DNA of 64,000 nucleotides, from NCBI GenBank assembly GCA_050084985.1, contig JBITNC010000001.1, forward strand, positions 109,988,001 to 110,052,000, given 5' to 3'. Position numbers and translations under genes: made by a program. Of the stretch, positions 23,658 to 32,899 are shown one piece after another. The stretch is from Nageia nagi (Eukaryota; Pinophyta). Numbering within the stretch: the first letter of the stretch is position 1; every line of letters starts with the position of its first letter. The notes beneath the pieces were generated by a model. It did no database searches. It was not told where the DNA came from and saw only the letters and a program-made list of their open reading frames with translations.

Positions 23658-23858
23658 TAGAATAAATTGCTATCTTTAATTCAAATACAAATATATTGGG
23701 TTTGTAGATATTTATCTATTTATTTATTTGCATGCTCAATTTTATTTGTAAACATTTGTGAGAATAAATTGCTATCCGTAGCTAGAATACAGATAATATT
23801 GAGTTTGTAGATAATCCCCTATTTACTTATTTGCACTCTCAATTTTTATTTGTAAACA
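23658..23858 (+). repeat. Duplicated end of the E6 LTR
   Basis: Two units of about 100 bp start GAATAAATTGCTATC and end TTTATTTGTAAACATTTG. The first copy continues TTTGTGAG, close to the TTTGGTGAA across the real LTR/primer-site junction. The U5 may therefore have grown by duplicating its own terminus. Both LTRs carry the same arrangement. Confidence 0.75.
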
Positions 23859-23860
23859 TT

Positions 23861-23878
23861 TGGTGAACCCGACGTGAA
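23861..23878 (+). other. E6 primer-binding site
   Basis: TGGTGAACCCGACGTGAA starts two bases after the LTR end. Its position and TGG start fit a tRNA 3' end. The tRNA is not assigned. Confidence 0.75.
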
Positions 23879-23898
23879 ACACGCTTTCTAATTCAACA

Positions 23899-26118
23899 AT
23901 GGGTAGAGATATAAATGGATTGTCAGATTATCCTTCATTAGTTCAATCATCGCCTGAACAAAATAAAAGAAAAAGAAAAACATGGAAAGGAATAGAGCCA
24001 ACTAGGAAAAGTGCTAGAATAAATAGAGAAAGTGCTCCTAGGATTATCAAAGATAAACTACCAGATGAGGAATCCTATCATGGTGATTCCGAAGATAATG
24101 ATAGCTTGGATAATGAAACCCTTGAAGCAAGAATCTTAGAAAATCTAGTTCTACCTTTGGAAAACAAATCACAATTGGTCCTTTATCGTTGGGTAAAATC
24201 TAACAATTCAAACCTCACTGAAGATAAACTAAGGTTGATACAAAAATTCATAGAGCATTTTGGGGCATTCTACAAGTTTTCTAAAGATCCTACCATAGCT
24301 TATTCATTGCATAAAATCTATGAATGTTTAACCATGAATGGCCTCAGATTTTCCTTTAGAACATTTCTTGGTGAACCAATCTTTTTTTCAAGCATCATAA
24401 TCGATTATAATAGAACCGCTCGCGATCTAAATCTTATAGAAATGGACCGCCCGCGGCCTATTTCTACCATGGAAAGTCATATCAACTTTTGTATGCTCCA
24501 TCATGATCAAAACTCTTTTGCCCCTGAGATAGTTAAACAAAATATTTGTGAACCCTCTTCATCATCTTTGGCATTTGCATATCATAAGCCAATAACATTA
24601 GAAAAAGAAGATGATGAAATAATTGAGTTCGATGATGAGTCTGATAGTGAGTCAGAAATAGAATTTGAAATAGACCCTGTTGCACAAAAACTTCTTAATG
24701 CTTACCCTTTTTGGTCAGATAAAGAAAAGAAAATCAAAGAAATAGAGTTAAAGAAAATAGTAAATACAAAATCTTACCGAAAAGCTCAAGTAAGTGTAAG
24801 ACAGGCCATCATGGGAGAACTAGAAAATCAATTGATTCATGAATGGAAAGAACAAATAGGAAGATTTACTCCTGGAATACTTGATTATGAAAGTGAGGAA
24901 GAACCTGAAAATCTTGATCTCATAAATAAGCAACCTGAGGATAATCCAATCATACAAATTGAAAGAGAAAAATCAGAGAAAATGAGAGCACAATTAGCAA
25001 ACATGGCTAAACAATTGAAAAGGCTAATACATTTAAATGAAGCAAAGGAGAATGAAAAACTAGAAGAAAGTCACCCTCTTTGTTCAAGAATAAGAAGTAA
25101 AATTTGGAAAGGGAAACTCATAGCTTTTGACAAATATAATGGTAGGAGTGATCCGAGAATGCATATTGTAATCTTTGAAGAAGCAGCTTATAGACATCAA
25201 CATGATCCTGATATGTTAGCTAGACTTTTTTCACTTAGCCTAGGGGAAGAAGCATCTGACTGGTACTACGGACTTGAAAATCAAAGCATCAAGAGTTATG
25301 AGCAACTAAAACGTGAATTCATAGATCAATATCATTATAACATAAAGAGAAAACCACTCATTATAGATCTTGCCAAAATGAAACAGGAAGAAAATCAGCC
25401 ATTTAGCAAGTTTTTAGCCGAATGGAAGAAAATTGCAAAATTCATAAACTTGAATGAGAAAGAACTAAAACACATGTTGATAAACTCCATCAGAGATGAG
25501 ATGATGCTTGAATTCCTTAACTATATAGACCAACCCCTCTCTGAAATGATTGATTCCATGATTCGAAAAGAGCAACACATGATGAAAATTGGTTTGTGGA
25601 AACTTAGAAAAGAAGAAAGGGAAACTGCAACAATCAACATAATCACACAAGAAAAACGCAAACAAAAATCAAGCAAGCCTCCGACTCCCCGAGTATACAC
25701 TAAAATCACAGAAGATCATAATGAATTGTTGCAATCATTAGTGAAGAAAGGTCTAATTCAATTGCCACCTGTAAACCAACAAGCCACTAAAACTACAGGA
25801 GGATTTTGCCTATACCATAGAGTTCATGGCCACAAAACATGTGAATGTAGAAAATTCAGAGATATCATCCAAGATCTGGTAGATAGAAAAGCAATATCAT
25901 TTGAAAAACTTGACATAAAAGGAAAAGCTCCTGTGCATACAGATAATGAAAACTTAGGAATCTACAAAAACCCCATGCCCAAACATAACACAGGAGTAAT
26001 GTATGCACAGGAAAATGAAACAAAAAGCCCTACTATCACTGGGGCACCATGGTGTAAGAATCAACATGAAGCTAGCACTAGCGGGGGTGAGTTGCCCTTT
26101 GGAAATATCATTTGGTGA
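23899..26118 (+). CDS. gag: E6 Gag polyprotein, intact
   Basis: An uninterrupted 739-codon frame starts at the first ATG after the primer-binding site, 20 nt downstream. Residues ~18-35 are basic (NKRKRKTWKG, PTRKSARI), a possible nuclear or RNA-binding patch. Residues ~65-130 form an unassigned helical region, and residues ~235-260 are strongly acidic (EFDDESDSESEIEFEIDP). Residues ~355-395 suggest a coiled coil. The capsid core spans ~405-545: KGKLIAFDKYNGRSDPRMHI, SLGEEASDWYYGL, QLKREFIDQYHYN and FLAEWKKIAKFINLNEKEL, the plant gypsy Gag domain. A knuckle FCLYHRVHGHKTCEC, the CxxHxxxGHxxxxC form of Tat Gag, lies at ~634-648. No protease motif follows; the frame ends GGELPFGNIIW. An intact frame amid decayed neighbours argues for recent selection or activity. 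It also encodes CpG boxes near 24412 and 24444. Confidence 0.93.
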   Translation: MGRDINGLSDYPSLVQSSPEQNKRKRKTWKGIEPTRKSARINRESAPRIIKDKLPDEESYHGDSEDNDSLDNETLEARILENLVLPLENKSQLVLYRWVKSNNSNLTEDKLRLIQKFIEHFGAFYKFSKDPTIAYSLHKIYECLTMNGLRFSFRTFLGEPIFFSSIIIDYNRTARDLNLIEMDRPRPISTMESHINFCMLHHDQNSFAPEIVKQNICEPSSSSLAFAYHKPITLEKEDDEIIEFDDESDSESEIEFEIDPVAQKLLNAYPFWSDKEKKIKEIELKKIVNTKSYRKAQVSVRQAIMGELENQLIHEWKEQIGRFTPGILDYESEEEPENLDLINKQPEDNPIIQIEREKSEKMRAQLANMAKQLKRLIHLNEAKENEKLEESHPLCSRIRSKIWKGKLIAFDKYNGRSDPRMHIVIFEEAAYRHQHDPDMLARLFSLSLGEEASDWYYGLENQSIKSYEQLKREFIDQYHYNIKRKPLIIDLAKMKQEENQPFSKFLAEWKKIAKFINLNEKELKHMLINSIRDEMMLEFLNYIDQPLSEMIDSMIRKEQHMMKIGLWKLRKEERETATINIITQEKRKQKSSKPPTPRVYTKITEDHNELLQSLVKKGLIQLPPVNQQATKTTGGFCLYHRVHGHKTCECRKFRDIIQDLVDRKAISFEKLDIKGKAPVHTDNENLGIYKNPMPKHNTGVMYAQENETKSPTITGAPWCKNQHEASTSGGELPFGNIIW

Positions 26119-26754
26119 GTACCCATGATCATACTAATACTAACGGAACTAACATTAGGGTAGACATGCTAACCAACACTATGGTAGGGGAAATGGGATC
26201 CATTTTTTAGGTAAAAAGAGGAGCGCCAGCGCTCCATATCTATTAGTGAAGATCGTCGACGGTCCTCTTCCGTGATTTATTTTTGTTGGAATGAAAGTCA
26301 CTAGATCCCCCTCAGTATGGAGTTCTAGCTCTTGGGTCACTATTTTGCATATCTCTGGGGGCAGATATCAGTTCTTAAATCATTCTGCAGGCCTCTTGAC
26401 ACGGTGCTCAGTTTTATCTCATACACAGTGATCAGTTTCATCATATATATCAGGCTCCTTGGTGCATAGTGGTTGAGAAAATTTAGGGTACAAGTTTGTA
26501 CGGATGAACACGGTACAGCCATGATATCAGAAATTCAAAATAAAAAGGGAAAAATGATTGGCTAGGGTATTCAATAGAAAAACCCTAGGGGCAATTTGGA
26601 ATCCAGAGGTGATTCGTAGGGATGTGATTTTCACGGTTTTTGATGAATCCTTGAGAAAAGGACCGCCCGCGGCCTTAGTGAAAAGACCGCCGGCGTTCTA
26701 AGTCAGTAAGAAAGGACCGCCTGCGGTCCTTTATCTAGAAAATCAGTTTATTGA
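26119..26754 (+). other. E6 post-gag non-coding segment with CpG-rich boxes
   Basis: No coding frame is seen. The boxes are GGAGCGCCAGCGCTCC (26220-26235), GATCGTCGACGGTCC (26251-26265), GGACCGCCCGCGGCC (26660-26674), GACCGCCGGCGTTC (26685-26698, with a perfect CGCCGGCG core) and GGACCGCCTGCGGTCC (26714-26729). Several are 7-2-7 inverted repeats able to form short hairpins. Confidence 0.8.
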
Positions 26755-26940
26755 AGTATTACGAGTGCATCATAGATGTTTGATCAATGTTATATCTAGG
26801 AGAATATTGCCTTGAGTTTCATGTTTACAGATCTGAATTATCAGCTTATCCAAGTATCATGAGTGCATCATAGATGTTTGACGAATGATATATCCAGGAG
26901 AATATTGCTTTGAGTTTCATGCTTACAGACCCGAGTGATC
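26755..26940 (+). repeat. Imperfect duplication of about 110 bp in E6
   Basis: Two copies contain AGTGCATCATAGATGTTTGA and GGAGAATATTGC. The second runs directly into the 40-bp tandem array. Confidence 0.8.
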
Positions 26941-27410
26941 AGACTATCATGCTTGTGAGTGGAGTCCAGCTCCCACAGTCAGCTTATCATGTGTTTGTGA
27001 GAGGAGTTCAGCTCCCATAGTCAGCTTATCATGTGCTTATGAGTGGAGTCCAGCTCCCATGATCAGATTACCATGCTTGTGAGAGGAGTCTAGCTCCCAT
27101 GATCAGATTACCGTGCTTGTGAGTGGAGTCCAGCTCCCACAGTCATCTTATCATGTGCTTATGAGTGGAGTCCAGCTCCCATGATCAGATTACCATGCTT
27201 GTGAGAGGAGTCTAGCTCCCATGATCAGATTACCATGCTTGTGAGAGGAGTCTAGCTCCCATGATCAGATTATCATGCTTGTGAGAGGAGTCCAGCTCCC
27301 ATGGTCCGATTATCATGCTTGTGAGAGGAGTCCAGCTCCCATGGTCCGATTATCATGTGCTTATGAGTGGAGTTCAGCTCCCATTATCAGTTTATCATGC
27401 TTCTTGGTGG
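26941..27410 (+). repeat. Tandem array, unit about 40 bp
   Basis: Roughly eleven units share GAGNGGAGTCNAGCTCCCA followed by a TCAGATTA-CATGCTTGT segment. Unit variants are interspersed, which suggests unequal exchange. Confidence 0.9.
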
Positions 27411-27900
27411 AAGTCAGTTTCTCACTTGTTTTGCGGAGTTCAGTTCTTATGTGACTGCAGCCAGTGTGAAGGCTCAGTTGTGTGGAACTTAGCTCTCCCC
27501 CTTTAGCTTATCATTGTTTTGCGGAGTTCGGTTCTTCGGCAACTGCAGTACACCTCTTGATGCGAGGGCTCAGTTGTGTGGAATTTAGCTCTCACATATC
27601 TGCTTATCATTGTTTTGCGGAGTTCGGTTCTTCAGCAACTGCAGTACACCTCTTGATGCGAGGGCTCAGTTGTGTGGAATTTATCTCTCACTTATCAGCT
27701 TATCACTTGTTTTGCGGAGTTCGGTTCCTCGGCAACTGGAGTACACCTCTTGATGTGAGGGCTCAGTTGTGTGGATACTTAGCTCTCCCATCATCAGCTT
27801 ATCACTTGTTTTGCGGAGTTCGGTTCTTCGGCAACTGGAGTACACCTCTTGATGAGAGGGCTCAGTTGTGTGGATACTTAGCTCTCCCCTGTGTTTGGTT
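27411..27900 (+). repeat. Tandem array, unit about 95 bp
   Basis: About five units contain TTTTGCGGAGTTCGGTTCTT, CAACTGNAGTACACCTCTTG and GAGGGCTCAGTTGTGTGGA, at spacings near 93-99 bp. Each ends in an AGCTCTC-TCAGCTTATCA segment related to the 40-bp unit. Open frames here are by-products of the repetition. Confidence 0.9.
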
Positions 27901-27914
27901 ATGGTTATCATGTT

Positions 27915-28040
27915 TGGACTTGTGAGTTGATCATGTGTGTTATCATGTCTTGTCTTGTGAGTTGATCATGTGTATTATCATGTCTTGTCTTGTGAGTTGA
28001 TCATGTGTGTTATCATGTCTTGTCTTGTGAGTTGTTCATG
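27915..28040 (+). repeat. Tandem array, unit about 36 bp
   Basis: Three to four units consist of CTTGTGAGTTGATCATGTGT and TTATCATGTCTTGT. They follow the 95-bp array and precede a unique 370-bp stretch before the polypurine tract. Confidence 0.85.
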
Positions 28041-28401
28041 TTTTGTCTTGTGATGTGGTCTTGTCAAGTTGTCGTCCGGCCGGCATGTGTGGTCAAGTCG
28101 TCTGTCCGATCATTGTCATATGTGTTGTCAAGTTTGTTGTCTTGGGTCATCAACATTGCGGCAAAGATTATCAGCTTATCAGACTATCACCTTCTACAGC
28201 AAAACGCAAGGGGCAAGCTGGCCCAAGGTAATGTAAAAAGGGAGTTTTCTCAACCTATATCTAGCTTTATCATGATGTTGCTTAAGTTTGGAATGGTTAG
28301 TGTTTATCATTGCTTATCAAAATTGCTTGCTATGATGTTGTGTTTTTACTTTGAATGTAAAATCTCAATTCATCTCATGATTTTTTTTCGATTTCACATC
28401 C

Positions 28402-28414
28402 AAAGTGGGGCATC
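28402..28414 (+). other. E6 polypurine tract
   Basis: AAAGTGGGGCATC directly precedes the TG of the 3' LTR, the expected plus-strand primer position. E1 (CAAAAAGGGGCAAAA) and E5 (CAAATAGGGGCAAAA) have similar tracts. Confidence 0.8.
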
Positions 28415-29386
28415 TGTTAACACATAAAAATGATTTTATGTTTTTTAAATCAATAAATTAATGAAATATGCTTGGCTTAACTATATGTCTTGAATGGATA
28501 AAAGTGATAATATCAATGTTTGGCTTGAATGGGAATATTGCATGGGTTATTTTGAATATTGCATAAATTGTCTTGAATATTGCATGGTATATCTTGAGTA
28601 TTGCGTGAATTATCTTGTTTATTGATGTATTTATCTTAAATCTTGTGAATTAACCTTATTTATGTGGATGCACACCGACCTATGGGCGGTATTACCTATA
28701 TCTATATAAATAAGGGATCTAATAGTAAGTCCACAACAACAAGGATACACATGATCCCGTGTATGGTCTTGTAAGTGGCTACCCCTTAAGGTATCTCTTG
28801 GTACCGCCTACAAGGCTGTGGTTTGTGTGCTTCCTTTCGCGAGCTATCCTGACATCTATGATCTATTCTGATATCACACTGCTATCTGAGACATCCGTAT
28901 TAAAGCTCTGGACTTGATTGAGAGATCAAAAATCATCAAAAGAAGACCGCCGGCACTCCCTTATGAACCAGGAACACCGTCGACGCTCTATTATCTCTGA
29001 AACGGACCGCCCGCGGTCCTCTTTTTGCATCTTCACAGGTGACTACGTTTTTGAGAGGCAGTTCATCATCAGCACATCGCCAACATCTTCATCTTTCGTT
29101 GTCAGGTACGTTCCGTGAGGTAAGTATACAAACCACAGTCTTGTTTGATTACATTTTTGAATTGGTTATTTTGTTTATTGTTACCTAGAATAAATTGCTA
29201 TCTTTAATTCAAATACAAATATATTGGGTTTGTAGATATTTATCTATTTATTTATTTGCATGCTCAATTTTATTTGTAAACATTTGTGAGAATAAATTGC
29301 TATCCGTAGCTAGAATACAGATAATATTGAGTTTGTAGATAATCCCCTATTTACTTATTTGCACTCTCAATTTTTATTTGTAAACA
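28415..29386 (+). repeat. E6 3' LTR
   Basis: It has the same length (972 bp) as the 5' LTR. I find differences at the CCCGCG/CCCGTG site, two within one CpG box, and one C/T in U5. The LTR is followed by the target duplication CATAC (29387-29391) and E1 sequence. Confidence 0.95.
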
Positions 29387-29878
29387 CATACTAAAATATC
29401 TTAAGCTTTATATGAAAAATATTTTGATGATATTTCTTAAAAATATCATTAACATTTACAAATATCAAAGGAGATAAAATATGATGTATCATTGTTACAG
29501 GAGATCATCTTGAAACCTCGTTGTCAGGACAAAGGACAACACCATCAAAACTCATATACTAAATAAAACTTATACGGTACATGTGCACTTAGACATGCAA
29601 AATGACATAATAGAAATGTCATGCAACTATCACACAAGCTCAACACATCGTCATACCGAAGACAATCACTTCTGAAGTATATTCAAATTTGTTTTCAAAA
29701 CTACATCAAATGTTAAAAGAAAACACATTTTATCATAATTTGATAAATCAAAATTTTGATTCCTCTAAGAAATTGAGTCAAAACTTATATCATAAAAAAG
29801 CAACAATAAACAATTAAACAACAAAACTTCTCATTCTACATTTTTGAAATAATCAACCACATTTTCAGTTGATAATTC
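29387..29878 (+). other. E1 3' non-coding end
   Basis: AT-rich sequence resumes E1 after E6. It includes a weak relative of the CATCACATACTCACTT repeat (29570-29700) and leads into the polypurine tract. No coding frame is seen. Confidence 0.7.
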
Positions 29879-29892
29879 AAAAAGGGGCAAAA
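29879..29892 (+). other. E1 polypurine tract
   Basis: AAAAAGGGGCAAAA lies immediately before the 3' LTR TG at 29893. Confidence 0.85.
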
Positions 29893-30751
29893 TGTAGACA
29901 CCTAAAAATGTCCCCTTTTAACTAGTAAATATTGAAATAATCATAACACTTTATGAAAATATAAAATAAGTTTAAAAACCATATTATTGGATAGCTCTCA
30001 TCGCGTACATGCAAAACAAGTGGTCACATGACCCCTTTTTGATAAAAATTGGCTATTTGGTGATCATTTTAATATTGTTATAAAAATTGAAAACCAATCA
30101 TTAGCGACCCAAAACAATCGCTGGCATTTTAGGATGATCGCTCATTTTAGGATGATCGGTGACGTCTACATAGTAATTTTTGGTGACTCTGTAATAGCCA
30201 AATAGAAACCAAAAATAGTAAAAGAAAGTTGTAACATCTTATTCTTCCAAGATGCTATGGATAGAGGGGGTCAGTTACAACCTACGGTGGCTTTTGACTC
30301 CCCCTTACTAGCCTTGGAAAATCTCACCCAAAAATCTATAAATACAAGCCAAAACAAAGCAATAGGGGGCCCAAATTTTGAAGTAGGGTAATGCTGCCAA
30401 AATTTTGTGAGCTCATACCTTTTATTGTTTTATTCTAGTTTCAATTTAATATATGTCATACATAGATGCTTTTGATGTTATTGTCTTTTGCATGTGTGTA
30501 GGATTTACAGGTTGTCCATATCAAGGAGAGAAGTAAGCAAATCAAAACAATGAAGATCTAATACTCTCACTTTGGCAAATGGCATTTGTAAAAGTCCCTT
30601 CCAAGGGCAAATTGTATTTTGAGCTGAAAATCAATATTAATTTACAATTACAACATTTCTACCTATTTTACATAATTTGAAGTTCAATGAAAATCTAAGA
30701 ATAATTGTATTTTATGTTATTCTACATTCCAGCTCTATTTTCATTGTAACA
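29893..30751 (+). repeat. E1 3' LTR (complete, 859 bp)
   Basis: It starts TGTAGACACCTAAAAATG and ends TTGTAACA. A TATA box is at 30336-30345. Relative to the 5' LTR it has an 18-bp duplication (ATTTTAGGATGATC repeated near 30130) and strongly altered CpG-type boxes. It is followed directly by E3 pol sequence. Confidence 0.9.
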
Positions 30752-31250
30752 AATATAATCTTATTTATTAGCTTATCAAATGCATGATCCATGGCTCTTT
30801 GAAAAGTAGCTTCTACATTAGAAAGACCAAATGGCATCCTTTGAAAAGCAAATGTCCCCTATTTAGTTGTAAAAGTTATTTTGAATTAATCTTCATCCTT
30901 CACCCAAATCTAGTTAAATCCTAACTAACCATTGATTATTGAAAAATAGCAAGCTTCAGCTATTATATGTAGGATCTGATCCATATGAAGGAGAGGATAA
31001 TTATCTTTTAGGGACACTTTATTCAAATTTTTGAAATCAACATAGAGTCTAATTTCTCCACTTTTCTTTCTCATAGGAACTAAATTTGCAACCCAAGAAG
31101 AATGCTTAATGGGATAAATAATTTTTGAATCTAGAAGCTTGATTAACTCCTATTTCATAGCTTCTTCCATTTTTGGATTTATGGGTCTCTATTTTTGCAT
31201 GTATGGTTTAGCTTCTAGTTGAAGCTTAACCATGTGTTGGATAATATCTT
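30752..31250 (-). pseudogene. pol: E3 reverse transcriptase, N-terminal part
   Basis: The minus-strand translation gives HSSWVANLVPMRKKSGEIRL and YVDFKNLNKVSLKDNYPL, then GTFAFQRMPFGLSNVEATFQ and RAMDHAFDKLINK, where it is cut by the E1 LTR. The YxDD catalytic box is therefore missing here and should resume on the far side of E1. Stops and substitutions are frequent. Confidence 0.85.
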
Positions 31251-31311
31251 TATCATATGTCTTAAGATCATCATAAGTTCGAGTAATCACCTAGGAAAAC
31301 TCATGATAAAT

Positions 31312-32080
31312 CTAAGACATAGTAGCCTTTTCTATCATAGAACACTCTAAACCAACTTTCACATACTTATCAAGCTCTACCTCCAACTCAACATAATTCT
31401 CCTTTAAGATGATTGAATACTTGGCCTTTAGGATATATTTTGAATCAAATAGTTTTTCAAAAGAGAGTAGTCCTTTTGGTATTACATTGTTTCTGAGTTG
31501 AATGACATCTAATTTTTGGAAACAATCAAGCATTTCTTGAGTACCAAAAGTGTGAACCACTACTTCATCTATAATAAAGTTAACAATATGCTCATCAGAG
31601 TCAAATACCTACTATAAGTTTGCAACATTAGGTACTAAAGGCCTACACTAAACTTTGACTCCAAGAGCTCCTCTTTTATGATGAGTAGGGTTATAATGTG
31701 CTCCTTTTCTAGCAAGTGCATTAGCTATTTCATTGTGCTTTGTAGGAATAGATACAAAATTGATAGCCAAAAATGACTCCAATAAATCCTACACTCTATT
31801 CCTATAGTTCTTTAGATAATGGTGCTTTGCACTGATATGATTTTTGACTTGCTTGATGACTAACTTAGAATCACCATGGATAATCAGGTATCTAATACCT
31901 ATACTAATTACTTTAGATAACCTTAAATAAAGGGTTTCATACTTAGCAACATTATTTGTATAGGTCTATGTGAATCATAAGGAGAATATTTTGGTAGTCC
32001 CCTTTGGAGAATTGAAAACCACTCTAGCTCCACATCCATGTTTACATTGAGAACCATCAAAATACATCATCCATATCTAA
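31312..32080 (-). pseudogene. E3 additional RNase H and linker
   Basis: The RNase H fold reads MYFDGSQCKHGCGARVVFN (first Asp, near 32060), NNVAKYETLYLRL (the aligned Glu is in KYETL), HGDSKLVIKQV (Asp, near 31880) and KHNEIANALARKGAHYNP (Asp replaced by Asn, near 31720). It lies between protease and RT, as in E2. An 82-codon acidic linker (31560-31312) connects it to RT. Stops interrupt it. Confidence 0.8.
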
Positions 32081-32359
32081 TGTTATTTATTATTATTAAT
32101 TGAAATTAGTTGAACTTTCTCATAAAGATAATAATTTCCCATGCTAGCATCTATGACCTAATAATTTAGATCATTGGTTAATAGAACTTTAATTGTTAAT
32201 AGTGATTCCTTTAGTGTATCACTTTAAAATATTTCCACTAGTTGTGGATCATATATACAATTTACTTCATTGATCCTCTTAATATGAATAGCTTTAGTTC
32301 CCTCATTTAGAATCTTCACCTATTTGTTTTAGAAAGGAAGTAGATGACTATAGTATAAG

Positions 32360-32760
32360 GCTAGGTACCCTCCTAATTTAGTATTATATTCTCTAAAAAG
32401 AAAAATTTTGAATAGAGGTGGAAGATCAACTACAATAATATCTTGGACAGCATGAATATCAAAGAAGGCATTAAAGGTTATTTGAACACCTTTAACACTA
32501 CTAACAACATATACTAAGGAAGAATCTACCTATAGGATACCATCAATGCATCTTGTTATGTACAATTTCATTTCATTTATAACAACTTTAGGGATAATAG
32601 CTATGGTAGCTCTAATATCAATCATACAATTGTTTACTACCTAGCCTTCTAATCTTAGAGATAAATAGAAAGGTGGGGGCCTTGTTACACCTATTGGAGC
32701 TAGAGGGATAACTTTATACATAGTCTAGATAGGATTTTTTTCATTTTTCCTTTTTTTACT
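32360..32760 (-). pseudogene. E3 protease region
   Basis: The segment NNCMIDIRATIAIIPKVVIN aligns with the E2 protease active-site region. The Asp is retained, but the following SG is replaced by IR. The tail TKLGGYLALYYSHLLPF matches the E2 GGYLVMDYTHYLIP end. Several stops are present. Confidence 0.6.
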
Positions 32761-32899
32761 ATTTCTTAACTTTAAAGCTTCTTGTAGAAGATCTAATTGA
32801 CCTTGTATCTTTAATGCATCAAACATTATCATCCTAGGAGTTTTCTTCAAATTTTCCACAATATTATATAGAGCATATGAGATGGACTTACTTGGCTCT

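Larger units (their letters stand above)
22887..23858 (+). repeat. E6 5' LTR
   Basis: The ends are TGTTAACACATAAAAATG and TTTGTAAACA. In order it holds short diverged repeats of TTGAATATTGCAT (22990-23080), a TATA box, three CpG-rich boxes (23417-23491), a GAGGTAAGTAT splice-donor-like site (23589) and a duplicated terminal segment. The open frame at 23390-23590 starts at TTG, not ATG, and is not called. Confidence 0.95.
22887..29386 (+). mobile_element. E6: young Gag-only non-autonomous LTR retrotransposon
   Basis: This 6,500-bp element has two 972-bp LTRs with about four substitutions between them, all transitions. The target duplication is CATAC (22882-22886 and 29387-29391). A primer-binding site, a polypurine tract and a TATA box are present. 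The only long frame is a 739-codon gag. The 2.3 kb from gag to the 3' LTR contains CpG-rich boxes and tandem repeats but no protease, RT, RNase H or integrase. This matches the general class of Gag-carrying non-autonomous elements (TR-GAG type). It is the freshest insertion in the window. Confidence 0.92.
1..30751 (+). mobile_element. E1: Tat-type Ty3/gypsy element lacking RT and integrase, split by E2 and E6
   Basis: The end of a 5' LTR (1-660) is followed by a primer-binding-site-like sequence at 664. A polypurine tract at 29879-29892 precedes a complete 3' LTR (29893-30751). Bases 1-660 align with 30074-30751, so about 181 nt of the 5' LTR lie left of the window. Removing E2, E6 and their target duplications leaves about 10.2 kb of internal DNA: gag, protease, a small zinc-knuckle-like frame and a long 3' non-coding region. 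No reverse transcriptase, RNase H or integrase is visible. The gag resembles that of E4, so E1 is probably an internally deleted relative of it. The element cuts the RT gene of E3 at 30752. Its left target duplication would lie outside the window, with AATAT at 30752-30756 the expected right copy. Confidence 0.85.

Noticed and set aside
27315-27925. Repetitive frames on both strands after E6 gag
   Set aside because: They follow the 40- and 95-bp arrays and change frame with unit length.
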